The notes: generated by a model from the sequence alone, not told the origin. A DNA stretch of 13,236 nucleotides from Bacteroidota bacterium (GCA_024635465.1 JAGXIS010000182.1:1-13236), one strand, 5' to 3'; positions 6,710 through 13,236 are shown, numbered from the stretch's first letter. Program-made: numbers and translations.

Positions 6710-8573
6710 GTGTAACTTCACTGCTTGATCGGTTTCCAACCCCATCATAAACTTCAATGATAACATGATTGGTTTGTGACGGTCTGAATTCGGGATGATA
6801 ATAAATCAGAGAATTCATTTCCGGATCGTATTCAACGATTCCTCTTATCCCGTTTACTGAAATGTTGGATCGTCTATAATCGATTCCGGTTAATCCATCC
6901 CTTGTTGGTACAATTACGATAAGCTTTCCAGCATTATTACGATCAATCCTGCTTTTGCCAATCCATGGACTCAAATTGTCCTCTTTCAACACTAGTGTAC
7001 TTATTTCATTCAAAGTAGCTCGAATTACCCTGCCGGTGTTATTGGTATTCAGAGCGAATAATCTATTTCTGAAACTATCTACAGAGAAGAGCGCTAATTG
7101 AGAGTTTCCTTTTAAATGGTCGGGTAAGATAAAATTAAAAGTGATCGGACTATTAAGCGGGAGTCTATCCGGCTCAAAATGAAAATAGATATCTCCATCA
7201 GATACAGTTGTTGAAAGTTGAATATCCAGGGTATCGTAAACGGCCTCATGAGGAAACTGAACCCAAATATTTCTATCCGGTGTAGTGAGAACGGCAGAAC
7301 TGTTTGGAATAATTTTTTTCCGAACAGATTGACCCGATCGAAATGGAAAAAGATGTTTAATTCGCTGATAGGAGATAGAGGTTTGTTCTGAGGGGTTGAT
7401 TTGGGGACCTGATGTGTTTAAAGAAATATCAGACAAATAAATAGTGGGAGTCGAAATCTCTCTTTTTGGTATCTCAGGATATGTTGGCACATAAGTTATC
7501 TCATGTTTATGTTTTTGATTTCCTGTTACATGAAGGGTTAGATAAGCTGTAGTTGAGTTGCCATAGATATCGGAAGCAGTAATTTTCAAGGGGTAATTGC
7601 CGTCTTCAAAATTAATAACCCCTCTGTTTTTTTTGATTTTATAAAAAGGTAAGTCATTTCCTTCAACAACATAGAGCCTCTGGAACCCGCGTCTGGTTTG
7701 AGCTAGAATAGGGTAGGATCTATCTAAAAAAAGTTGTCCGGCTTGTTGATAAGAAAAATAATCTTTGGTTTCATGGTACAGTGTATCGGCCTCATGGACT
7801 ACAATTAAAGAGTGAACGGCATAGATATTGGGTGTTTGATTGGATCTGTCGTGTACATTTACAGATAGACCGATAGGTCCATTCACATCGATTTCGCCAA
7901 AGTAGTAATCACTATTTGATCTGTTGGCTTCAAAAATGTCAAAACCTTTGGGTTTTAATGAGTTGGAGTCAAGATATTCAACTCCAAGTTGGCGAAATAC
8001 GGGTGGGATATTATCAGTAATGGATAGATTTGTTAGAAGTGGATTGAAGGGTCTGAAATCGGAATCGCGAAGTTCAAAATGCAGATGGGGAGGTCCTACA
8101 CCGGTAGAGCCAGAGTACCCAATGGTGTCTCCCTGACGAAATTTAAATGATTGATCAGTGAGCAATAGATTTAAATCAGCACTGTAGTCAAGAAGCCGCA
8201 GAGAGTCTGCATAAGCTTGTAATCCGGTCTCAAATCTATTGAGATGAGCATATATTGAATAAGTATCATCATCATGTTTCATATAAATGACATTTCCATA
8301 TCCATACGGACTCATCCCTAAACGAAAAATTTCACCGTCTCTTGTTGCGAATACACGATATCCTTCGCGTCCCCATGTTCGAATATCAATACCGGCATGA
8401 AAATGAGCGGAACGGGTCTCAGCAAAAGTAGATGATAATTGCTGACTCGCATCTGTAGGCCATGAGTAAATTACCGAGTCTGCCGGTAGAGATATCGATT
8501 GAGATTTTAGTTCTGAAATCTGAGAAAAGGATAACAGAATGAAAAAAATGAGAGCGGTTTTTTTAATCCACAT
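6699..8573 (-). CDS. Secreted M23 (LytM-type) metallopeptidase with large C-terminal region
   Basis: This 624-residue protein has an N-terminal signal peptide: basic WIKK, a hydrophobic core at 7-17, and likely cleavage near residue 25. A peptidase M23 domain lies at about 37-180. It keeps the zinc site and catalytic residues: His59 and Asp63 in HAGID, His110 in YAHLN, and His163-Leu-His165 in PPHLHFEL. LytM-type enzymes cut peptide cross-bridges in peptidoglycan, so an active periplasmic or surface hydrolase is expected. The remaining 440 or so residues have no motif I recognise. Their beta-strand-like pattern, and phrases such as VIIEVYDGVGNRSS near the end, suggest immunoglobulin-like domains. 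The gene overlaps the end of the upstream hydrolase gene by 11 bases and is probably co-translated with it. The overlap and the clean signal peptide support this start. Confidence 0.9.
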   Translation of the reverse strand: MWIKKTALIFFILLSFSQISELKSQSISLPADSVIYSWPTDASQQLSSTFAETRSAHFHAGIDIRTWGREGYRVFATRDGEIFRLGMSPYGYGNVIYMKHDDDTYSIYAHLNRFETGLQAYADSLRLLDYSADLNLLLTDQSFKFRQGDTIGYSGSTGVGPPHLHFELRDSDFRPFNPLLTNLSITDNIPPVFRQLGVEYLDSNSLKPKGFDIFEANRSNSDYYFGEIDVNGPIGLSVNVHDRSNQTPNIYAVHSLIVVHEADTLYHETKDYFSYQQAGQLFLDRSYPILAQTRRGFQRLYVVEGNDLPFYKIKKNRGVINFEDGNYPLKITASDIYGNSTTAYLTLHVTGNQKHKHEITYVPTYPEIPKREISTPTIYLSDISLNTSGPQINPSEQTSISYQRIKHLFPFRSGQSVRKKIIPNSSAVLTTPDRNIWVQFPHEAVYDTLDIQLSTTVSDGDIYFHFEPDRLPLNSPITFNFILPDHLKGNSQLALFSVDSFRNRLFALNTNNTGRVIRATLNEISTLVLKEDNLSPWIGKSRIDRNNAGKLIVIVPTRDGLTGIDYRRSNISVNGIRGIVEYDPEMNSLIYYHPEFRPSQTNHVIIEVYDGVGNRSSSEVTLAY

Positions 8574-9222
8574 CTACTTCTAATGTTGAAAGGTTATCAC
8601 CAATTGTGGCAACTATTTTGTCGCCTTTATGAATCTGGCTTACACCCTCCGGAGTTCCGGTGAATATGAGGTCACCCGGAGCCAATTTGAAATGCGTCGA
8701 TAGGTAACTGATGATTTCAGCGAGAGAAAAGATCATGCCGGATGTATTTCCTGATTGTCTTACATTCCCATTTACAGAGACTGATAAGTTCAGGTTTTGT
8801 ACATCAATATTACACTTTGTATTGTAATCAATAAAATTTCCTAAGGGTGCAAAAGAGTGAAGCCCCTTTGAAAGTGTCCAGGGGAGCCCTGCTATTTTGG
8901 CTTCAGATTGCAGATCCCTTGCGGTCAGGTCTAACCCGACTGACAGGGCGTGTACAGATTGAAGTGCTTCGTCTTCTGTTACTTGAAAAGTTTCTTTGCC
9001 AATCAGTGCTACAAGTTCAACTTCATGATGAACATTTGAGGAGATGGAGGGTAAGATAACTTTCTCACTGTTTCGAATGATCGAAGAGCGTGGTTTAAGG
9101 AAAACTACCGGGTCAATAGTTTTTTCACTCTTCATCTCTTCAATATGTTTGGCATAATTACGACCAATGCAATAGATCGTACCAAACTGTAAGTGGGGAT
9201 ATTCCTGTATTTGATATGTCAT
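8563..9222 (-). CDS. Fumarylacetoacetate hydrolase (FAH) family protein
   Basis: This 219-residue single-domain member of the FAH superfamily resembles FAHD1/YcgM proteins (acylpyruvate hydrolase, oxaloacetate decarboxylase or tautomerase activity) rather than full-length fumarylacetoacetase, which is about twice as long. The divalent-metal ligands are present: Glu67 and Glu69 in HHEVELVALIG and Asp98 in VGLDLTARD. GRNYAKH (20-26), a lysine at 119 in LSKG, and the C-terminal TGTPEGV motif are also conserved in the family. The substrate is not readable from sequence; an acylpyruvate or oxaloacetate-like 2-oxo acid is the likely class. Its start codon follows only 11 bases after the T-tract of the rpmA terminator, with no Shine-Dalgarno, so its promoter is unclear. 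Its 3' end overlaps the M23 gene by 11 bases. Confidence 0.9.
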   Translation of the reverse strand: MTYQIQEYPHLQFGTIYCIGRNYAKHIEEMKSEKTIDPVVFLKPRSSIIRNSEKVILPSISSNVHHEVELVALIGKETFQVTEDEALQSVHALSVGLDLTARDLQSEAKIAGLPWTLSKGLHSFAPLGNFIDYNTKCNIDVQNLNLSVSVNGNVRQSGNTSGMIFSLAEIISYLSTHFKLAPGDLIFTGTPEGVSQIHKGDKIVATIGDNLSTLEVDVD

Positions 9223-9233
9223 AGGAGCAAAAT

Positions 9234-9267
9234 AAAAAAAGCCACGATAATAAAATTACCGTGGCTT
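9234..9267 (-). terminator. Intrinsic terminator of rplU-rpmA
   Basis: Read on the minus strand, the stem AAGCCACG (9267-9260) pairs with CGTGGCTT (9246-9239). A mismatch and three more inner pairs extend it around a small AT-rich loop. It is followed at once by seven T residues (9240-9234), then ATTTT. It begins 21 bases after the rpmA stop codon. This is a textbook Rho-independent terminator. It lies just upstream of the FAH-family start codon. Confidence 0.9.
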
Positions 9268-9288
9268 GAAAATGTTTAAAATATTTTC

Positions 9289-9543
9289 TTATGCAGGATC
9301 TACTGACACAAATTTCCTTCCATTGCCACGTCTGCGAAACGATACAGTTCCTTCAGATAGTGCGAACAGAGTGTCATCACTGCCTCTTCCGACATTTTCA
9401 CCGGGATGAAATTTTGTACCTCTCTGTCGGACTATAATATTGCCCGCTTTTACCACTTCACCGCCGAATTTTTTTACACCCAGACGTTTTGATTCTGAAT
9501 CACGTCCGTTTCTGGTAGAGCCTTGTCCTTTCTTATGTGCCAT
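9289..9543 (-). CDS. rpmA: 50S ribosomal protein L27 (bL27)
   Basis: This 84-residue protein has the normal length and the family signature throughout: [20 protein letters not shown] at the N-terminus, then GVKKFGGE and [14 protein letters not shown]. The N-terminal tail of bL27 reaches toward the peptidyl-transferase centre. The start directly at MAHKKG shows there is no cleaved N-terminal extension as found in many Firmicutes. Position 7 is Gln where Gly is more usual, a small variation. It follows rplU by 13 bases, the common rplU-rpmA arrangement, and ends before a strong intrinsic terminator. Confidence 0.98.
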   Translation of the reverse strand: MAHKKGQGSTRNGRDSESKRLGVKKFGGEVVKAGNIIVRQRGTKFHPGENVGRGSDDTLFALSEGTVSFRRRGNGRKFVSVDPA

Positions 9544-9556
9544 GAGTTACCTTTTT

Positions 9557-9865
9557 TTAAGAAAATTTTCCAATTTGAAGCTGTGTAATCGCTTGTCTGT
9601 GGCCATTTTTAACTCTATAGCCTTTTCTTCTCTTCTTTTTGAAGACAATTACTTTATCAGCTTTAAGATTTTCAATTATTTTAGCTTCAATTTTAGCACC
9701 TTTAACAGTAGGTTTGCCAACTTTGATCTTGCCATCAGCATCTTTTACAAGCAATACTTCATCAAGTGTTACTGATTCATCATCAGACGTTAGCCGGTTT
9801 ACAAAAATGTTTTGATCTTCAGCAACCTTGTACTGATGCCCGCCAATTTTAACGATAGCGTACAT
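9557..9865 (-). CDS. rplU: 50S ribosomal protein L21 (bL21)
   Basis: This 102-residue protein has the standard bL21 length and N-terminus ([14 protein letters not shown]) and the basic C-terminal rRNA-binding signature [17 protein letters not shown] near residues 74-90. It is first in the rplU-rpmA operon. A strong Bacteroidota-type promoter lies upstream, giving a predicted leader of about 35 bases. There is no Shine-Dalgarno; the bases before the ATG are A-rich, as is usual for ribosomal protein genes in Bacteroidota. Confidence 0.98.
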   Translation of the reverse strand: MYAIVKIGGHQYKVAEDQNIFVNRLTSDDESVTLDEVLLVKDADGKIKVGKPTVKGAKIEAKIIENLKADKVIVFKKKRRKGYRVKNGHRQAITQLQIGKFS

Positions 9866-9906
9866 AATTTTTTTGATTCATTAAATTCAAATTTCTATAC
9901 AGACAC

Positions 9907-9937
9907 CAAATATAACCTTTTTTGAAATAATTTAAAA
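9907..9937 (-). promoter_or_regulatory. Bacteroidota-type promoter of rplU-rpmA
   Basis: On the minus strand, TATATTTG (9914-9907) is a perfect match to the Bacteroidota -7 consensus TAnnTTTG. A TTTT element (9937-9934) lies exactly 19 bases upstream, at the position of the -33 box. Transcription would begin near 9900, about 35 bases before the rplU start codon. Sequence match is direct; activity is inferred. Confidence 0.7.
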
Positions 9938-9987
9938 TCCTATTAGTTGATTTATTTCTAAAATGTTAGATAATTCAAGAAGGTTGA

Positions 9988-10019
9988 TTTTACAGGTTCT
10001 ATAAGAAGATGTATATTTC
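9988..10019 (+). promoter_or_regulatory. Possible promoter of the small ORF
   Basis: TATATTTC at 10012-10019 matches TAnnTTTG in seven of eight positions, and TTTT at 9988-9991 sits 20 bases upstream. Transcription would start near 10026, leaving a leader of only about ten bases before the ATG at 10037. This is weaker than the rplU promoter, with which it is divergent. Confidence 0.35.
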
Positions 10020-10036
10020 AAATAAAAACCATCATT

Positions 10037-10219
10037 ATGAAAATGAATAAACTACCTGATCTTCACAAACAAGCGTTTAAATATAAAAATACTAAACGTC
10101 TTCAACATGATGGTGGACGCGCATGGATAAAAGATTCTCAACTTTATGAATCCAGAAATGATGTCAATGGCCGATTGATTACTGTATCGAATGAGAATCA
10201 AGACTCAACTAAATCGTAG
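10037..10219 (+). CDS. Small hypothetical protein, 60 residues
   Basis: An ATG-to-TAG frame encodes a 60-residue, highly charged, lysine/asparagine-rich soluble protein with no signal peptide or membrane segment. I recognise no family. A glycine-tryptophan patch, HDGGRAWIKDSQLYE (about 25-39), is the only distinctive stretch. In favour of a real gene: no competing gene on either strand, a possible promoter just upstream, and codon use like its neighbours. Against: short length, no Shine-Dalgarno to confirm the start, and no visible homology. A second in-frame ATG at codon 3 could be the true start. It lies between rplU and lexA, both on the opposite strand, so it would be a single-gene transcript. 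No clear terminator follows in 10220-10312. Confidence 0.5.
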   Translation: MKMNKLPDLHKQAFKYKNTKRLQHDGGRAWIKDSQLYESRNDVNGRLITVSNENQDSTKS

Positions 10220-10312
10220 CGAAGGTGAGTGATGTTTAATTATTTAAATAAATTATAAACAACAATTTATCCGACTCTTATTCTAATCATAAAGCCACTA
10301 TACATCTAACTT

Positions 10313-10972
10313 TCAACTCGCCATCTTTTTTGGGATCGCTTTATGAATTCCTGAACGATTTACATGCCCGATATACTTTCCAATAATTCGAACCTCTTCA
10401 AAAATGTCTGGGGATATCATAATATCATTATACTCTTTATTGGCCGGTTCAAGTCTGAGACCATCTCTATCATGGTAAATTCTCTTCAGACTGGTTTCAC
10501 CATTGTATAAGACAGCTCCGATGTCACCATCCTGAACATCACTATCCATTAAAAGAACAAAATCTCCATCATAGATACCGGCATCTTTCATACTTAATCC
10601 GGATACTCTGAGTGCAAACATATCATCCATTCTTGGGAATAGCATGTCGAGTGTAATCTGGCCTAAATCAGCTTCAACGGCTTCCTGAAGATAACCGGCA
10701 GCTATTAAACCACGAACCGGAATACCGGAATTCTTCTTCAGCCCCAGATTTTCTTCAAAGTTGGGATGAATATCATACTCCTCATCATGCGTTCGGATAA
10801 GATATTCCTTCTTTAAAAGTGCCTGAATATTTTGTGTTACACTGTTTGGTGACTTATAATTGAATGCATCAGCTATTTCACGATAAGTAGGCCATACATC
10901 ATATTCTTTCTTATAATCAATAATAAAATCAAAAAACTCTTTCTGCTTTCTGGTTAATTGTCCGTTGTCCAT
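10313..10972 (-). CDS. lexA: LexA repressor (SOS response)
   Basis: This 219-residue protein carries the LexA N-terminal winged helix-turn-helix (about 1-65; WPTYREIADAFNYKSPNSVT includes the recognition helix region) and a C-terminal S24 peptidase domain. Self-cleavage should occur between Ala92 and Gly93 in GLIAAGYLQ. The catalytic dyad is Ser127 in VSGLSMKDAG and Lys163 in TSLKRIY. All parts needed for RecA*-stimulated autoproteolysis are present. LexA represses DNA-repair genes until cleaved, and usually represses itself. It is divergent from a cyclophilin lipoprotein gene across 64 bases, where a dyad at 10983-11010 could be its own operator. The recognition helix does not let me predict the operator sequence, and none of the E. 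coli CTGT-N8-ACAG or Bacillus GAAC-N4-GTTC sites is evident there. Confidence 0.95.
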   Translation of the reverse strand: MDNGQLTRKQKEFFDFIIDYKKEYDVWPTYREIADAFNYKSPNSVTQNIQALLKKEYLIRTHDEEYDIHPNFEENLGLKKNSGIPVRGLIAAGYLQEAVEADLGQITLDMLFPRMDDMFALRVSGLSMKDAGIYDGDFVLLMDSDVQDGDIGAVLYNGETSLKRIYHDRDGLRLEPANKEYNDIMISPDIFEEVRIIGKYIGHVNRSGIHKAIPKKMAS

Positions 10973-10975
10973 AGT

Positions 10976-10983
10976 TATATTTG
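10976..10983 (+). promoter_or_regulatory. Possible -7 box for the cyclophilin lipoprotein gene
   Basis: TATATTTG is a perfect match to TAnnTTTG, identical to the rplU -7 box. It begins 4 bases from the lexA start codon, on the other strand. No good -33 element is found 19-20 bases upstream (GTTA at 10953-10956). Transcription would begin near 10990, giving about 47 leader bases to the ATG at 11037 but only about 8 to the ATG at 10998, which supports the later start. Confidence 0.45.
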
Positions 10984-11010
10984 TTTATGTATGATATATG
11001 TGTAATAAAC
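10983..11010. promoter_or_regulatory. Dyad in the lexA/cyclophilin intergenic region
   Basis: GTTTAT (10983-10988) is mirrored by ATAAAC (11005-11010), with a symmetric ATATAT core (10994-10999) between the arms. It lies within the 64-base divergent region, overlapping the end of a candidate -7 box. It is a candidate operator, possibly for LexA autoregulation, but only 18 of 28 positions are symmetric and the region is AT-rich. Confidence 0.25.
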
Positions 11011-11036
11011 GAAAACCTTTTGTTAAAAACAATTCA

Positions 11037-12992
11037 ATGAGATTTCCTTTTAAATATTTTTTTCATCTGAATGTCTTACTCATCATTATCATAGTAAATA
11101 GTTCTTGTGCTACAAATGAACGTACTGTTTCAGAACCGAGCGAAATTGATCCAAATTTCAATATTCTTTCAGAAGCTGTTATTGATCGTAATGAAGACGT
11201 GTTGTGGAAGTTAAAAGACAGTTCGAATGAGAAAATCTCCGGCGCTGCATGGAGGGCGCTTGCGATCACTACAATTGATGACTTACGTGAGTTAATGGAT
11301 CTTGCTATCGACACGGATCAAGAGGAAGCATGGTATGTATTACGATTTGAGAATCTTACCGAATTAGAAATTGAAGAAATCAGTATCTATTTCTTTACAA
11401 GTGATGCTAAACGTGGCCCTATCTGTTCGTTCTTTTTTTCACAGGGGGATAGATGGACATTGGATATGCTTTTAAAGAATAGTGAGATTATTCTGGATAA
11501 CAAAGAGTGTGCCATGGCTGTAGGAGGAATGTTGACTCGTATTGAAGCAGGTGAGGAGAATGTAAAGAGAGTCATAGATTTGTTAGACGAAACGGTTGAG
11601 GACGAAATAAAGTCATTTCTTCTCTATGGATTCTGGCGTTCAGCATTGAACAGGCCAAATGAGGGTACAGAAACATTTGATAAACTTTTCCGGGCATTGG
11701 AGAATAGAAAAAATAGTTTGCCGGCTCTCATTGACGAGTTTTTAATCAGGCTGACCGGTGCACGTGGTTTTGAGTTTGTGATGAATAATCGTTCAGACGA
11801 CGAATTGACTGAACATGTTCAACTCTCTGTTGAATTAGCCAGATCAGTCAGACATTTAAACGGTGATAATTTGGATAAAAAAACAATCTTGCGTCTACTG
11901 AATCATCCAAATCCGCACGTTACTGCTATGACATTGGAGTCTTTAAAAGAATTGAATAATCTCGATCCTAACTGGTTGAACACCCTGACCGAATCATTGA
12001 GTCACTTTCCTGAGAATGCAGAGGTATCTATCACAACTCTCGAATTACTCCAATTAAATGGTGTAGATATTTTGGAAATGGATGCTATTCTTGATCAAAT
12101 CGATCAAAATTACCCCTTTTTTAAAGATCGAACATTGGGACTTTATAAGGAGCGAACGGACACTGAAGTTTATTTTAATAAGATTCTAGATGAATTAGAA
12201 AGTGAAGGGATTGAAGCGCAACATGCTGCTGTTGCGCTGTCGGATTTTGCAAATAGTTATTCTTATCCATCAGAAATAAAAGATAGAATACGAGCCTCTT
12301 TATCAGCTGCTATACTCAATCAAAACAGATCAGTAATTACGGCATCCGGTCAACTTCTGACGAATAGGGATTATTTTGATGAGAATGATAAAAATTTATT
12401 TATGGAAGGCTATACCCGGGCCGTTGAAAACCACAATTTTTCGATTGCCCAACTTCTTTTTGGAGTTATGACTGAACTGAGTCTTATAGAAGATGATTTT
12501 AATCCGGAAATTCGTTCAAATGAATTTCAGATGCCGGACTGGCAACGCATTATGGAATTGGGGGATCACCCACGATGGGTATTAAAGACTAACAAGGGGG
12601 AAATCGTGATTCAACTCGATCCCATGACTGCACCATTTACTGTTTCTTCGATCGACTCATTAACAAGAGCCGGAATGTATGATGGTGTGAATTTTCACAG
12701 GGTTGTTAGAAATTTTGTGATCCAGGGAGGGGATTTTGATCGTAGAGATGGTCTTGGAGGACCCGGTTATAGAATTCCGACAGAACCGGCTCTTTATACT
12801 TTTGACAGGGGAGTTGTTGGAATGGCAAGTTCAGGTCAGGATACTGAGGGGAGTCAATTTTTTATCACACATACATGGACTCCCCATCTAGACGGACTCT
12901 ATACAATATTTGGTGAAGTCATTCACGGAATGGACGTTGTAGATCGTATTCAAATTGGAGATATGGTTTTAAGCGCGGAAATTTTATGGTGA
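11037..12992 (+). CDS. Lipoprotein with HEAT-like helical region and C-terminal cyclophilin domain
   Basis: I choose the ATG at 11037 rather than 10998. It places a basic/aromatic start and hydrophobic core (LLIIIIV) directly before the lipobox VNSSC, with Cys24 lipidated. The 10998 start would add 13 lysine-rich residues and nearly touch the predicted transcription start. The mature protein (651 residues before processing) has a long alpha-helical region, about 30-500, with HEAT-like units such as LNHPNPHVTAMTLESLKEL near 288. A cyclophilin-type peptidyl-prolyl isomerase domain follows at about 511-651. Against human CypA, Arg55, Phe60, Gln63, Gln111 and Phe113 are kept (Arg555, Phe560, Gln563, Gln607, Phe609), while Trp121 is His617 and His126 is Tyr622. 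It should act in the periplasm on folding of envelope proteins. The helical region may bind clients. Divergent from lexA and convergent with the acyl-CoA dehydrogenase gene. Confidence 0.9.
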   Translation: MRFPFKYFFHLNVLLIIIIVNSSCATNERTVSEPSEIDPNFNILSEAVIDRNEDVLWKLKDSSNEKISGAAWRALAITTIDDLRELMDLAIDTDQEEAWYVLRFENLTELEIEEISIYFFTSDAKRGPICSFFFSQGDRWTLDMLLKNSEIILDNKECAMAVGGMLTRIEAGEENVKRVIDLLDETVEDEIKSFLLYGFWRSALNRPNEGTETFDKLFRALENRKNSLPALIDEFLIRLTGARGFEFVMNNRSDDELTEHVQLSVELARSVRHLNGDNLDKKTILRLLNHPNPHVTAMTLESLKELNNLDPNWLNTLTESLSHFPENAEVSITTLELLQLNGVDILEMDAILDQIDQNYPFFKDRTLGLYKERTDTEVYFNKILDELESEGIEAQHAAVALSDFANSYSYPSEIKDRIRASLSAAILNQNRSVITASGQLLTNRDYFDENDKNLFMEGYTRAVENHNFSIAQLLFGVMTELSLIEDDFNPEIRSNEFQMPDWQRIMELGDHPRWVLKTNKGEIVIQLDPMTAPFTVSSIDSLTRAGMYDGVNFHRVVRNFVIQGGDFDRRDGLGGPGYRIPTEPALYTFDRGVVGMASSGQDTEGSQFFITHTWTPHLDGLYTIFGEVIHGMDVVDRIQIGDMVLSAEILW

Positions 12993-13002
12993 GCTTTCTC
13001 AC
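12989..13002. terminator. Short hairpin at the convergent cyclophilin/acyl-CoA dehydrogenase junction
   Basis: GTGAG (12989-12993) and CTCAC (12998-13002) form a perfect 5-bp stem with a CTTT loop, plus one possible G-U pair outside. It includes the TGA stop (12990-12992) and fills the 10 bases between the two genes. There is no U-tract in either direction. It may be a weak bidirectional 3'-end signal; the stem is short enough to be chance. Confidence 0.3.
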
Positions 13003-13236
13003 TTAATCGTTCCCTAAAGGCGTAAATGCCTGTATACCTGTAATCTCTCTTCCCAGGATTAAACCATGAATGTCATACGTCCCTTCGTAGGTATTCACCG
13101 ATTCCAGGTTCATTACGTGATGAATGACACGATATTCTCCCGAGACTCCATTTCCTCCATGCATGTCTCTGGAAACCCGCGCAATATTGAGTGCTTTTGA
13201 GACATTATTTCGTTTAGCCAGTGGAACCATACTGGG
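13003..13236 (-). CDS. Acyl-CoA dehydrogenase, probably glutaryl-CoA dehydrogenase, C-terminal fragment
   Basis: Only the last 77 residues are in the window; the frame runs open to the right edge. The stretch [20 protein letters not shown], followed by [20 protein letters not shown] and IQAF, is the C-terminal flavin and active-site end of an acyl-CoA dehydrogenase. The catalytic base is the Glu of YEGT (residue 51 of the fragment). The [23 protein letters not shown] pattern is typical of glutaryl-CoA dehydrogenase, which oxidises and decarboxylates glutaryl-CoA to crotonyl-CoA in lysine/tryptophan breakdown. The Arg that binds the substrate carboxylate lies outside the window, so I leave the gene symbol empty. 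Confidence 0.88.
   Translation of the reverse strand, partial: PSMVPLAKRNNVSKALNIARVSRDMHGGNGVSGEYRVIHHVMNLESVNTYEGTYDIHGLILGREITGIQAFTPLGND

Noticed and set aside
9440..9775. Plus-strand ORF of 111 codons opposite rpmA and rplU
   Set aside because: It is antisense to two conserved ribosomal protein genes and spans their junction; phenylalanine/serine-rich composition is typical of an antisense shadow.
10240..10251. 12-bp palindrome TTATTTAAATAA after the small ORF
   Set aside because: All A/T, no stable stem and no T-tract in the right place, so I do not call it a terminator or operator.
10998..11036. Upstream ATG giving a 13-residue longer cyclophilin lipoprotein
   Set aside because: It would put a lysine-rich extension before a good lipoprotein signal peptide and leave almost no leader after the predicted transcription start. 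The ATG at 11037 fits better.
11063..11575. Two minus-strand ORFs (11063-11314 and 11387-11575) opposite the cyclophilin lipoprotein gene
   Set aside because: Both are inside a long, coherent coding frame on the plus strand and show no family features or start signals.

Overview
The window looks like chromosomal DNA from an AT-rich, Gram-negative member of the Bacteroidota/Rhodothermota/Balneolota group; a Balneolaceae-like organism is my best guess, by inference only. Supporting signs are a PorV-type outer-membrane protein of the type IX secretion system, several predicted lipoproteins, a promoter that fits the Bacteroidota form (TTTT, 19 bases, then TATATTTG, upstream of rplU), and the lack of a convincing Shine-Dalgarno sequence before any start I inspected. 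A LexA repressor and a GcdH-like acyl-CoA dehydrogenase fit the same group. I see no rRNA, tRNA, CRISPR array, insertion sequence, prophage or integrase.

Left part (1-6142, all on the minus strand). A likely four-gene unit reads leftward: two tandem paralogous TPR lipoproteins, a cystathionine gamma-synthase/lyase family enzyme, and an acetyl-CoA acetyltransferase. Spacers are 20, 3 and 28 bases. It is followed after 310 non-coding bases by porV, which is cut by the left edge. That 310-base leader holds a perfect 8-bp inverted repeat.

Middle part (6143-9865). A 175-base divergent region separates the lipoprotein unit from ridA on the plus strand. ridA meets an M23 peptidase gene tail to tail with no base between the stop codons, and a 7-bp hairpin straddles both stops. 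The M23 gene overlaps by 11 bases the end of an upstream fumarylacetoacetate-hydrolase family gene. Upstream of that lies rplU-rpmA (ribosomal proteins L21 and L27), which ends in a clear intrinsic terminator placed only 11 bases before the hydrolase start codon.

Right part (9866-13236). A small plus-strand ORF of 60 residues is followed by lexA (minus strand). lexA is divergent, across 64 bases, from a 651-residue lipoprotein made of a helical HEAT-like N-terminal region and a C-terminal cyclophilin domain. That gene converges, 10 bases away, on the 3' end of an acyl-CoA dehydrogenase gene that runs off the right edge.

Most of this is housekeeping or core metabolism. I found no clear new defence, mobile or biosynthetic system. 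The more unusual points are the tandem TPR lipoproteins tied to metabolic genes, the lexA/cyclophilin divergent pair, hairpins at both convergent junctions, and a terminator that nearly touches the next start codon.
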